A DNA stretch of 43,825 bases, taken from an uncultured Clostridia bacterium (lineage in GTDB: Bacteria > Bacillota > Clostridia > TANB77 > CAG-508). The position numbers and the translations under genes were made by a program. Under the pieces are notes generated by a model that was not told the origin of the DNA, searched no databases, and was given only the letters and a program-made list of their open reading frames with translations. The stretch is from the NCBI GenBank assembly GCA_948934525.1, contig CAQZSK010000012.1, positions 1 through 43,825 on the forward strand, given 5' to 3'. Of the stretch, positions 31,897-40,434 are shown piece by piece (position 1 is the first letter of the stretch; the number at the start of each line of letters is the position of its first letter).

Positions 31897-33204
31897 TTAT
31901 AATCTCCAATAATTGTATCCAGAATTTGTGTATTGCTTCTTATCTAAAATTCCTTTTACATCAACAATAACTTTCTTATCTTTGAACATTTTATTATAAT
32001 CTTCCATTGGAATTATTTTAAATTCTTCATGGCTAGTCGCTATAACAAGAGCATCTAACCCTTTTAATGCATTCATATTTTGTACTTCAATATCATATAA
32101 ATGTTTTGCTTCTTCTTTATCTGCTATCGGATCAACTACTATTGGATCTATTTCATATTCTTTTAGTTCATTGATAATATCTACTACTTTTGAGTTTCTA
32201 GTATCTGGGCAATTTTCTTTAAATGTAATTCCTAAAATTGCAACTTTTGCTCCTCTAATACTTTTATCTGCTTTAATTAATTTTTTAACTACATTTTCTG
32301 CAACATATTTTCCCATATCATCATTAATACGTCTACCAGATAAAATAACTTGTGAATGATATCCTAATTGTTCTGCTTTGTAAGTTAAATAATAAGGATC
32401 TACCCCTATGCAGTGTCCTCCTACTAATCCTGGGAAAAACTTCAAAAAATTCCATTTTGTTCCTGCTGCTTTTAATACAGCCTGTGTATCTATTCCCATT
32501 TTATTAAAAATAATAGATAATTCATTCATAAAAGCAATATTAATATCTCTTTGGCTATTTTCAATTACTTTAGCAGCTTCTGCTACTTTAATACTTTCTG
32601 CTCTATAAACTCCTGCTTCAACTACTAATTCATAGGTTTTTGCAATCATTTCTAATGATTCTTCATCCATTCCAGACACAATTTTTGTAATCGTTTCTAA
32701 TCTATGTATTTTATCACCTGGATTAATTCTTTCTGGTGAATAACCAATTTTAAAATCCACTCCACACTTTAATCCTGATTCTTTCTCTAAAATTGGAATA
32801 CATATATCTTCTGTTACTCCTGGATATACAGTTGATTCATAAACAACTATTGAACCTTTTTTTAAGTTTTTTCCTAAAACTCTACTTGCTGATTCTACGG
32901 GGGTTAAATCTGGCGTATGATCACTATTTACTGGAGTTGGCACAGCAACAATATGAAATCTAGCTTCTTGTAACTTTTTTTCATCTGAGGTAAATTCTAC
33001 TGTTGTATTTTTTAGTGCCTCATCCCCCACTTCTTTTGTTATGTCTACGCCTTTTTTATACATTTCTATTTTTTTCTGATTAATATCAAATCCTACTACT
33101 GATATTTTCTTAGCAAAAGCAACTGCTATAGGCATACCCACATATCCTAATCCTACTAGAGACAATTTAGTCCCTCTATTTAATAACTCTTCATAAATAT
33201 TCAT
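31897..33204 (-). CDS. UDP-N-acetyl-hexosamine 6-dehydrogenase (WbpO/TviB-like)
   Basis: A 435-residue NAD-dependent enzyme that oxidises C6 of a UDP-HexNAc to the uronic acid in two steps. It shows LVGLGYVGMPIAVAFAKK, VYESTVYPGVTEDICIP, YSPERINPGD, NSQRDINIAFMNELS, and GLVGGHCIGVDPYYLTYKAE with the catalytic Cys, then GITFKENCPDTRNSK in the UDP-binding domain. These are the features of the WbpO/TviB branch. It gives the polymer an acidic sugar. Its ATG overlaps the stop of the upstream GT2 (ATGA). Confidence 0.92.
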   Translation of the reverse strand: MNIYEELLNRGTKLSLVGLGYVGMPIAVAFAKKISVVGFDINQKKIEMYKKGVDITKEVGDEALKNTTVEFTSDEKKLQEARFHIVAVPTPVNSDHTPDLTPVESASRVLGKNLKKGSIVVYESTVYPGVTEDICIPILEKESGLKCGVDFKIGYSPERINPGDKIHRLETITKIVSGMDEESLEMIAKTYELVVEAGVYRAESIKVAEAAKVIENSQRDINIAFMNELSIIFNKMGIDTQAVLKAAGTKWNFLKFFPGLVGGHCIGVDPYYLTYKAEQLGYHSQVILSGRRINDDMGKYVAENVVKKLIKADKSIRGAKVAILGITFKENCPDTRNSKVVDIINELKEYEIDPIVVDPIADKEEAKHLYDIEVQNMNALKGLDALVIATSHEEFKIIPMEDYNKMFKDKKVIVDVKGILDKKQYTNSGYNYWRL

Positions 33205-34203
33205 TTTCTATTTCCTTTCTTTCTTAAAAATATAGATATTAATGAACCTATTCCATACGAAATATGCAATAAAAAGAAATATAATAGCATTTTAAACATT
33301 TCTATTATATTTTTTGTTTTCTTTACTGCAAAAACTAAGCCTAAAACGACATAAAGCAACATTTCAATAGCAAATAAATATAAAAACACTTTATGAATAA
33401 ATGACAAAATAGTCATCATTATAATACTTAATACAAATAGTAAAGGAATTAAGTGTCTAATAGACAAAGATTTTCTATCTTGCTTAAATACAATAATATT
33501 CCACTTACCATTTAAAAAACCTTGTCTTAACATTTTTTTCAAATTGTTTCTAACATAATATTCTGATTCTATTTCTGGGTTAAAATAGAATTTGTATCCT
33601 GCTTTTCTAATTCTATTATGCATATTGTTATCTTGATTACGTTCTAATGTTTCATCAAAATATCCAACTTTCTCAAAAATTTCCTTTTTATACAATCCAA
33701 ATGCAACAGTATCAGTATATTGTGGTTTATCTGAATATCTAAATTTAGAATTTCCTATTCCAAATGGAGAAGAAAGCACCTTGCTAACTGTTTCATCATC
33801 TTTTTCTAGCGATTTAGAAATTAATCTTCCTCCCACACACACAACATCATCTGGTAATTGTTCCATTGTTTCAATACTTTTGCTAATAAAATCTTTACTT
33901 GCCTTTGCATGTGCATCGATTCTTATTACATATTTTCCTTTGGCATTTTGAATTCCTATATTCCAACCGAGGCGCTAAAAGTTTCTTCTCATTTTTAAGA
34001 ATAGTTACCTTTACACTTTCTTTATAACTTTCCAAAATTTTATGAATATTTTCCATTGTATTGTCATCAGACATTCCATCTATAACAAGTATTTCATATT
34101 TATTCTTAGGAAAATCTTGCTCTAACAATGATGGTAAACTTATGTTAATATATTTTTCTTCATTTCTTACCACAATCATAGCCGTTACTAATATTTCACT
34201 CAT
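33201..34203 (-). CDS. GT2 glycosyltransferase with C-terminal helices, split by a +1 shift at CGG
   Basis: The frame-corrected protein has 333 residues. It begins MSEILVTAMIVVRNEEKYI, has ILVIDGMSDDNTMENI with the nucleotide-binding Asp, then KLLAP-G-WNIGIQNAKGKYVIR and IDAHAK (the metal DxH motif), KEIFEKVGYFDETLERNQDN with the E-D acceptor block, and two or three C-terminal membrane helices. The first frame meets CGG (33967-33969, codon 79) and drifts into an unrelated sequence ending 24 codons later. Only the +1 frame carries WNIGIQNAKG and IDAHAK, without which the enzyme lacks its metal site. It overlaps neighbours on both sides by ATGA. Confidence 0.88.
33967..33969 (-). other. Candidate +1 recoding site (CGG) in the GT2 gene
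   Basis: Context: GCG CCT CGG TTG GAA. Skipping C gives CCT GGT TGG AAT (P-G-W-N), as in this GT2 subgroup. Here the base after CGG is T, so the shifted codon is GGT rather than GGA. Confidence 0.65.
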
Positions 34204-35450
34204 AACTTATCTCCTACATCTATCACATACACCTGTCTCTTATTCTTTTGCGCTCCATCAAAACATATTTTATTTCCTGAATAACTCCATCTTGGATGCA
34301 GATCACATCTACAATCATCTCTATATTTTATATGAGAATAAACACTTGCAATTTCTATCAACTTTTCCTCTTTTTCATTATAAATATATAGATGTTGTTT
34401 TCTTTTAAAGTCTGGATAAGTATCAGTTACAAAATATTCTCCATTTGGACTATAAGTTGGATGTCCATCTGTAAGCAATTTTTCTTCTGCTACTTTCTGA
34501 CATTCTCCTGTTTTATCTTGAATCAAAAAATAGTGCGTTCCTAATTCATTACTTCTTGCCCATCCTAATATTGCTTCGTCATTTTTCCATGTACAATGTG
34601 AAGTCATTCCATCATCTAATAAATTGCAAAGATTTTTTCCATCTATATCAGCGGTTATCAATCTAGTGTTTTTCACTCCATTTTTTATCCATCTATGCAA
34701 AAACATAAAACGGCTACCTGCTGGATTAATCATAATATGGTTTACTTTATGTTCTGCACCTTGCATACTCTCTTTCATATCTAAATCATATAATTGTCGA
34801 TAAGTAATAATTCCTTCTGCTACATTTTTTTCTAGATCAACCTTCCATATACAATAGTCGTTTGGTAAAAAATCTCTCTCTGTTTCATCCAGTCTATTAC
34901 TATATCCATACCCTGGGCGCATCCTATGCAATCTATAAAAATCTAAAGTTAATCCCCATTTTCCTGTTTTATCAATTGTATAAATAGGATAATTGATTAT
35001 TTGTTTTTCATTCTTCTCTATATTCAAGATGACAGATTTTAGTTTATCATCAATAAAATCATTATAGAAAATTCTCGAATTATAATCTGGCCCCATCCAT
35101 TGTAACATACATCCCTGTTGTACATTCCATGCTTTTGTCGTCGCTATCACTCTTTCTTCATTTGTTATTAAATCCTTTAAAATAATATTTGCCGTTTTTC
35201 TTGGGGCTACGTCTTCTGAAGCATCTGAAACTTGTAAATAAATCATTCTATTTTCATCTTTGTTCCATGGGCATTTGTCATAATATCCAAATAAATGCTC
35301 TTCTTGGTCATTAGAAATCTGAATAATATCCATTGGCATTGTCTTTTTATCGCTTAATAAATTTCCAACATATTGATATATTGTTTTTAAGTTCCTTTTT
35401 AAAATTGGAAATCTTCTCATTTTATATGCAATATCATTTAATAATCGCAT
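34200..35450 (-). CDS. Beta-propeller protein resembling oligogalacturonate lyase (PL22-like), in the polysaccharide operon
   Basis: A 416-residue protein without a clear signal peptide. It consists of repeated beta-blade units, including HLFGYYDKCPWNKDENRMIY, HIMINPAGSRFMFLHRW, SHCTWKNDEAILGWA, DGHPTYSPNGEYFVTDTYP and DLHPRWSYSGNKICFDG. The evenly placed His residues (NHIM, SHCTW, DGHPT, DLHPRW) recall the metal-binding His set of PL22 oligogalacturonate lyases, which are seven-bladed propellers. The uronic acid predicted for this polymer makes a lyase or trimming role attractive, but similarity is at fold and motif level only. Start ATG 35448-35450 has AAGGAG. It overlaps the GT2 gene by ATGA. 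Confidence 0.65.
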   Translation of the reverse strand: MRLLNDIAYKMRRFPILKRNLKTIYQYVGNLLSDKKTMPMDIIQISNDQEEHLFGYYDKCPWNKDENRMIYLQVSDASEDVAPRKTANIILKDLITNEERVIATTKAWNVQQGCMLQWMGPDYNSRIFYNDFIDDKLKSVILNIEKNEKQIINYPIYTIDKTGKWGLTLDFYRLHRMRPGYGYSNRLDETERDFLPNDYCIWKVDLEKNVAEGIITYRQLYDLDMKESMQGAEHKVNHIMINPAGSRFMFLHRWIKNGVKNTRLITADIDGKNLCNLLDDGMTSHCTWKNDEAILGWARSNELGTHYFLIQDKTGECQKVAEEKLLTDGHPTYSPNGEYFVTDTYPDFKRKQHLYIYNEKEEKLIEIASVYSHIKYRDDCRCDLHPRWSYSGNKICFDGAQKNKRQVYVIDVGDKL

Positions 35451-35463
35451 TTGTTCTCCTTTT

Positions 35464-36150
35464 TTATACAATTGTTTTAACACAAATTTTAATATCTTCT
35501 AATAAACTAAACTTCTCTATATATTCCAAATTATACTTCATCTTTTCTGGTAATACACGTTCTAAATAAATCTCATCCACTTTTTCACCTTTATTTAAAA
35601 AAGTATCCATTATTTCATCTTCGTTTTTGTACTCGATACTTGCTTTCGAAGTAACACCTGCTGGCATTAGTAAAGTAACTTTCATTTCATCTGTATACTT
35701 GTCCACATATTTAGCCACTTCTGGTCTTGTTCCAACAAAAGACATATCACCTTTTAGAATATTAAGTAATTGTGGTATTTCATCTAATCTACATTTTCGT
35801 ATCTTGCTACCTATTTTGGTAATTCTACTATCTTGTCCTAATGTAATTAGACTACCCTTTTTATCAGCATCTTGTATCATTGTCCTAAATTTAAAAATTC
35901 TAAACTTTTTTCCATATGTTGTAATTCTCTCTTGCCTGTAAAACACTGGTCCTTTAGAATCTAATTTAATCCATATCGCTAAAATGAGAAAAGCTGGTGA
36001 TAATAGTATCAATAATATCAATGACATTATGATATCAAATATTCTTTTTAAGAATAAGCTTACTTTCTTTTTAGATAAAATATCATAATATCTTTTTACT
36101 TCATCGTTTTGTAAATCTTCTGGTAGATTTTCATACCTTCTTAATATCAT
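35464..36150 (-). CDS. Monotopic phosphoglycosyl transferase (initiating sugar-1-P transferase)
   Basis: A 228-residue enzyme of PF02397 that starts the repeat unit by moving a sugar phosphate to undecaprenyl phosphate. The re-entrant helix is KRIFDIIMSLILLILLSPAF, followed by GPVFYRQERI, FRIFKFRTM and CRLDEIPQLLNILKGDMSFVGTRPE, whose Asp-Glu is the catalytic pair of the PglC group. It lacks the four-helix module of WbaP, so it is the short form. Its ATG overlaps the aminotransferase stop (ATGA). The dehydratase-aminotransferase pair upstream suggests that it transfers a 4-amino-trideoxy-HexNAc. Confidence 0.92.
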   Translation of the reverse strand: MILRRYENLPEDLQNDEVKRYYDILSKKKVSLFLKRIFDIIMSLILLILLSPAFLILAIWIKLDSKGPVFYRQERITTYGKKFRIFKFRTMIQDADKKGSLITLGQDSRITKIGSKIRKCRLDEIPQLLNILKGDMSFVGTRPEVAKYVDKYTDEMKVTLLMPAGVTSKASIEYKNEDEIMDTFLNKGEKVDEIYLERVLPEKMKYNLEYIEKFSLLEDIKICVKTIV

Positions 36151-37364
36151 TTTGTATACTCTCCCACAATTTTCACGAACTTTTCAATAATATAATTCAA
36201 TTGTTCATCTGTCAATTTTGTATATAATGGTAATGTAATTTCATTTTGATAAAATTCATAAGCATTTGGATAATCCTTGATATCAAATCCTAAATTCTTA
36301 TAAGCTGTTAACATAGGAAGTGGTTTATAGTGTACATTACAAGCAACTCCTTCTTCTGCCATTTTACTAATTATTTCATTTCTTTCTTCTTCTGTAATGC
36401 CTTTTATTCTTAAAATATATAAATGCCCTGAAGAAGTATGAGTTTGGTCTTTGTGATTTAATGACATAATTGGTAAATTCTTAAAGGCTTGATTGTATTT
36501 TTTAATCATTTCTTGTCTTCTTTTTAAAAGTTCTGGATACCTTTTTATTTGGGCTAGTCCAATAGCTGCTATAATATCTGTCATATTGCATTTGTAATAT
36601 GGTGCAACAATATCATATTCCCAACTTCCTAATTTATTTTTATGCAAAGCATCTTTGGTCTGACCATGTAATGACAATAATTGATATTGTTTGTAAATAG
36701 ACTCATTGTCTAATCCTTCTTTGTTTTTCCAAACTACTGCACCTCCTTCTGCTGTTGTTAAATTTTTAACTGCGTGGAAAGAGAATGTTGTAAAGTCTGC
36801 TAACTCTCCTGACATCTTTCCATCTCTCTGTGCTCCTATTCCATGTGCACTATCTGAAACTACTATAATCTTATTATACAATCTTTGAATATCATTTTTT
36901 GCATGAAATAAGCTTTTTTTCTTTTCTACTATTTCAAATATTTTTTCATAGTTGCATACTATTCCTGCTATATCAACAGGTATAATTACTTTTGTTCTTT
37001 CTGTAATTGCTTGTTCTAATTTTTGATAGTCCATTTCAAAACTATCTTTTTGTATCTCTACTAATACTATTTTTGCACCCACATGAGCAACAGGACTTGC
37101 AGATGCTGTATAAGTATAACTAGGAATAATAACTTCATCACCTTCTCCTACTCCTAATACTCTTAAAGTCATCTCTAACGCTGCTGTTGCTGAGTTTAAG
37201 CAAACTGCTTTATCTGTATGACTTAATTGGGCTATTTCTTTTTCAAATTGTTTTGTTTTTGGCCCTGTTGTAATCCATCCTGATTGTAAAGCATCCACTA
37301 CCTCTTTAATTTCTTCTTCACCAACATCTGGTGGTGAAAAAGGAATGTTCATTTTAGTACTCAT
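36147..37364 (-). CDS. DegT/DnrJ/EryC1 sugar aminotransferase
   Basis: A 405-residue PLP enzyme. It begins FSPPDVGEEEIKEVVDALQSG, has GWITTGPKTKQFEKE, CLNSATAALEMTL, PSYTYTASASPVAHVGA, and the PLP site FSFHAVKNLTTAEGGAVV with the Schiff-base Lys. YYKCNMTDIIAAIGLAQ and GVACNVHYKPL are also typical. Such enzymes aminate the 4-keto product of a 4,6-dehydratase, which is the gene immediately upstream. The product would be a UDP-4-amino-4,6-dideoxy-GlcNAc or the galacto isomer. ATG 37362-37364 is favoured by GAAGGG; a longer start at 37400 is in the spacer. Confidence 0.92.
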   Translation of the reverse strand: MSTKMNIPFSPPDVGEEEIKEVVDALQSGWITTGPKTKQFEKEIAQLSHTDKAVCLNSATAALEMTLRVLGVGEGDEVIIPSYTYTASASPVAHVGAKIVLVEIQKDSFEMDYQKLEQAITERTKVIIPVDIAGIVCNYEKIFEIVEKKKSLFHAKNDIQRLYNKIIVVSDSAHGIGAQRDGKMSGELADFTTFSFHAVKNLTTAEGGAVVWKNKEGLDNESIYKQYQLLSLHGQTKDALHKNKLGSWEYDIVAPYYKCNMTDIIAAIGLAQIKRYPELLKRRQEMIKKYNQAFKNLPIMSLNHKDQTHTSSGHLYILRIKGITEEERNEIISKMAEEGVACNVHYKPLPMLTAYKNLGFDIKDYPNAYEFYQNEITLPLYTKLTDEQLNYIIEKFVKIVGEYTK

Positions 37365-37386
37365 ACTTTTTTTCCCTTCTTTCTTT

Positions 37387-39261
37387 TTAAGCTTTCTCAT
37401 TCACCTCTTTAGGATCTTTATAAGTTGGAACCACTTCTTTCATTACTTCTCTTATATATTTTTTTGAATAGTTTTCATCATATTTTAGTTTATCTAATCT
37501 ATCTAGTTTTTCTTCTAACTTTACCATTTCTAAATGCATTGGTTGACTGACAAATATTTTATCATGTTTTGTTGCCTGAAGTCCTTCTTCCTCCATTAAG
37601 ATTTCTTCATACAGCTTTTCTCCTGGTCTTAAACCTGTAATTTGTATTGGGATATCTACATTTGGCTCATAACCTAATAACTTAATTAAGCTAACTGCTA
37701 AATCATAAATCTTTACTGGTTCTCCCATGTCTAATACAAAAATTTCTCCTCCTTCAGCATAAGTAACTGCTTGTAAAATAAGTTGTACTGCTTCTGGTAT
37801 GGTCATAAAGAATCTTGTAATATCTTTATGGGTAACTGTAACTGGTCCACCTTTTTCTATTTGTTTTTTGAATAATGGAATAACAGAACCATTACTTCCT
37901 AGAACATTTCCAAATCTTACTGCTACATATTCTGTTTTACTCACTTTATTCTTAGCTTGTACTATCATCTCACAAACTCTTTTAGATGCTCCCATAATAT
38001 TGGTTGGATTAACTGCTTTATCTGTTGAAATCAGTACAAATTTTTCCACTTGGTATTTATCTGCACAATTTACTACATTATATGTCCCAAATACATTATT
38101 TTTAATCGCTTCTAGTGGATTATTTTCCATTAATGGTACATGTTTATGAGCTGCTGCATGAAATACTAATGTTGGTTTAAACTCTTCAAATACTTCTTCT
38201 AATCTTGCCTTATCACGTACACTTGCAATAACTGCTTCAATATGTGCTTTAGGGTAATCTGCTTTTAATTCTAATTCAATATCATATAAGTTATTTTCAT
38301 AAATGTCTAAAATGACTAATTTTTCTGGGCTATACTTCATAATTTGTCTGCAAAGTTCTGAACCTATAGAGCCTCCTCCACCAGTCACTAACACTGTTTT
38401 TCCTTTAATTAAAGATTGAATATTTTTATTGTCTAAATGAATGGCATCTCTTCCTAGCAGATCTTCGATCTCTACATCTCTCAAACTATTCATTGCGCCT
38501 TGCTTATTAATCACTTCTTCAGTTGTTGGAAGTACTCTAGTCTTTACTCCAGTTTCTTGACATAGTTCTAATATTTTTCTTCTAGAAACCGCATCAATTT
38601 TATTAATTGCAAAAAAGATAATATCAACTTCATTTTCTTTTACTATCTTAGGAATATCATATCTTTTTCCTAGAACTTTCACTCCCATAATATATCGATT
38701 TAATTTACTAATATCATCATCAATAATTCCCACAATATTATACTTGTCCATCATAGAATTCTGAATAGCAATAATGATTTCTCTTGCTCCCATTCCTGCA
38801 CCAATAATTAATAAATTATTTATCTTTTTAGTTTGTTCTTTCTGGTTTTTCTTTGCAAAAAATCCCATTTTTCTGATTAAAATAGAACGACCTGCTAGCC
38901 TATACATAACAAATACTCCAGCAGTTAATACTCCTGATAATACATTTAGCCTTAAAATCAAATATTGAAAATGAAAAATCAAATCACAGACAGAAATAAT
39001 AATAATGGTAAAAAAAGCACTTAGAATATACTTTATATAATCTTTTCCTACTTCATATTGTGTCATATTTCGATACATTTGAAAAGCATTCAAAAATATT
39101 TCATAAACTAAAATTGCTATTGCAATTTCTCTTATTAAAACACTTACATCTGTTACTTCTACATTTAAGAAAAAAATGGACGTTAAATAGCATGTAATAA
39201 TGACTACTATGTCCACTAATACAAGTAACAAATTTCTATTTTTCTTTATCATTTCTTTCAT
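37387..39261 (-). CDS. Membrane UDP-GlcNAc 4,6-dehydratase (PglF/FlaA1/CapD family)
   Basis: A 624-residue enzyme with four N-terminal membrane helices (about residues 8-120), a Rossmann-like middle domain starting NNLLIIGAGMGAREII, and the catalytic SDR domain from KTVLVTGGGGSIGSELCRQIM. STDKAVNPTNIMGASKR carries the Met/Lys in place of the usual Tyr/Lys, as in FlaA1 and PglF. PGEKLYEEILMEEEG is near the C-terminus. It removes water from UDP-GlcNAc to make the 4-keto-6-deoxy sugar. It is the first gene of the polysaccharide operon. I chose ATG 39259-39261, which has AGGGG upstream. Confidence 0.93.
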   Translation of the reverse strand: MKEMIKKNRNLLLVLVDIVVIITCYLTSIFFLNVEVTDVSVLIREIAIAILVYEIFLNAFQMYRNMTQYEVGKDYIKYILSAFFTIIIISVCDLIFHFQYLILRLNVLSGVLTAGVFVMYRLAGRSILIRKMGFFAKKNQKEQTKKINNLLIIGAGMGAREIIIAIQNSMMDKYNIVGIIDDDISKLNRYIMGVKVLGKRYDIPKIVKENEVDIIFFAINKIDAVSRRKILELCQETGVKTRVLPTTEEVINKQGAMNSLRDVEIEDLLGRDAIHLDNKNIQSLIKGKTVLVTGGGGSIGSELCRQIMKYSPEKLVILDIYENNLYDIELELKADYPKAHIEAVIASVRDKARLEEVFEEFKPTLVFHAAAHKHVPLMENNPLEAIKNNVFGTYNVVNCADKYQVEKFVLISTDKAVNPTNIMGASKRVCEMIVQAKNKVSKTEYVAVRFGNVLGSNGSVIPLFKKQIEKGGPVTVTHKDITRFFMTIPEAVQLILQAVTYAEGGEIFVLDMGEPVKIYDLAVSLIKLLGYEPNVDIPIQITGLRPGEKLYEEILMEEEGLQATKHDKIFVSQPMHLEMVKLEEKLDRLDKLKYDENYSKKYIREVMKEVVPTYKDPKEVNEKA

Positions 39262-39310
39262 TTTGATTGACCCCTTAATTTTCGAACTTTTTATTACATA
39301 ATACGAGTAA

Positions 39311-39339
39311 ATTTTACACCATATTGCGCTAAAAATCAA
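39311..39339 (-). promoter_or_regulatory. Promoter of the polysaccharide operon
   Basis: TTGATT (39334-39339), 17-base spacer, TAAAAT (39311-39316) on the minus strand. The leader would be about 43 bases. It is the only good promoter I see between here and the terminator at 21690, and most genes between overlap, so the operon is probably read from here. Confidence 0.6.
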
Positions 39340-39381
39340 CCTTTTTAATCTGTTTCAGGGTATGTCGTTCCTTTTTAAATG

Positions 39382-39415
39382 GAGATGTTCTTTTGCTTCA
39401 TTCATCTCCATCTTT
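39382..39415 (-). terminator. Hairpin after galE
   Basis: ATGGAGATG and CATCTCCAT, 9 base pairs around a 15-base loop, lie 20-50 bases after the galE stop. The T tract is poor (TTTAAAAAG), so termination is uncertain. Confidence 0.4.
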
Positions 39416-39433
39416 CTACTACTTTTATTACTA

Positions 39434-40432
39434 TTATTTTGTGATATAATTCCAAGAATCTCGACACATATCTTCTAATGTTTTCTCTGCTGTCCACCCT
39501 AATTCTTCTTTTGCTTTTTTGGTTTCTGCATAGCAAGTTGCAATATCTCCTGCTCTTCTCTCTACAATTTTGTATGGTACATTCTTTCCAGTTGCCTTCT
39601 CAAATGCCTTTACCATATCTAAAACACTATATCCTGTTCCTGTTCCTAAATTATAGATATACAATCCTGTTCCTTCTTTATCTATTTTTTCTAATGCTTT
39701 TAAATGTCCTTTTGCCAAATCTACTACATGAATATAGTCTCTAACTCCTGTCCCATCTGGTGTATCATAATCATTTCCAAATACAGATAATTCTTTTAAT
39801 TGTCCATTTGCAACTCTTACGATATATGGCATTAAGTTATTTGGTATTCCTTGTGGTTCTTCTCCAATTAATCCACTTTCATGTGAACCTACTGGATTGA
39901 AATATCTTAAAATACAAATATCCCATTCATTATCAGATTGATAAATATCTTTTAAAATTTGTTCAATAAATAGTTTTGTAGTTCCATAAGGATTGGTCGT
40001 ACCTCCTGTTTTGCATTCTTCTGTCAAAGGAATTCTTTCAGGCTCACCGTAAACAGTTGCTGATGAACTAAAAATAAACTTTTTGCAGTTATATCTTCTC
40101 ATAATATCCAATACAGTTAATGCACCTGCTATATTATTTGTGTAATACTCTATTGGTTTTTTTACAGATTCTCCTACTGCTTTAAAACCTGCAAAATTGA
40201 TAACAGCCTCAATTTGATTTTCCTCAAATACTTTTTCTAAAGCTTGTCCATTTAAATAGTCCAATTCATAAAATTTGAAATCTTTTCCTGTAATTTGTTT
40301 AATTTTATCTAATACCTCTGGTTTACTATTAGAAAAATTATCTACAATTACAATTTCTTTTCCTGCATTTAAAAGTTCAACAGCAGTATGACTGCCTATG
40401 TATCCTGCTCCTCCTGGTAATAAAATAGCCAT
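39434..40432 (-). CDS. galE: UDP-glucose 4-epimerase
   Basis: A 332-residue GalE that interconverts UDP-glucose and UDP-galactose. It shows LLPGGAGYIGSHTAVELLNAG (NAD site), NFAGFKAVGESVKKP, FSSSATVYGEP, TNPYGTTKLFIE (YxxxK), LRYFNPVGSHESGLIGE and DGTGVRDYIHVVDLA, all standard. The start of the NAD motif reads LPGGAGYIG where VTGGAGYIG is usual, a minor change. It follows cmk by 2 bases, so the two are in one transcript. Confidence 0.95.
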   Translation of the reverse strand: MAILLPGGAGYIGSHTAVELLNAGKEIVIVDNFSNSKPEVLDKIKQITGKDFKFYELDYLNGQALEKVFEENQIEAVINFAGFKAVGESVKKPIEYYTNNIAGALTVLDIMRRYNCKKFIFSSSATVYGEPERIPLTEECKTGGTTNPYGTTKLFIEQILKDIYQSDNEWDICILRYFNPVGSHESGLIGEEPQGIPNNLMPYIVRVANGQLKELSVFGNDYDTPDGTGVRDYIHVVDLAKGHLKALEKIDKEGTGLYIYNLGTGTGYSVLDMVKAFEKATGKNVPYKIVERRAGDIATCYAETKKAKEELGWTAEKTLEDMCRDSWNYITK

Positions 40433-40434
40433 AT

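Noticed and set aside
5160..33975. P-site slippage on a slippery preceding codon
   Set aside because: The preceding codons (ACA, TGT, CCA, ATT, CCT) differ and mostly cannot re-pair one base downstream.
5140..34000. prfB-like programmed +1 frameshifting with a Shine-Dalgarno stimulator
   Set aside because: Only holA has AAGGA close upstream; the other four sites have no consistent purine box and no stop codon at the slip site.
5131..34203. Calling the five split genes pseudogenes
   Set aside because: Each has only one lesion, both halves are well conserved, the operon overlaps are intact, and one gene (holA) is essential.
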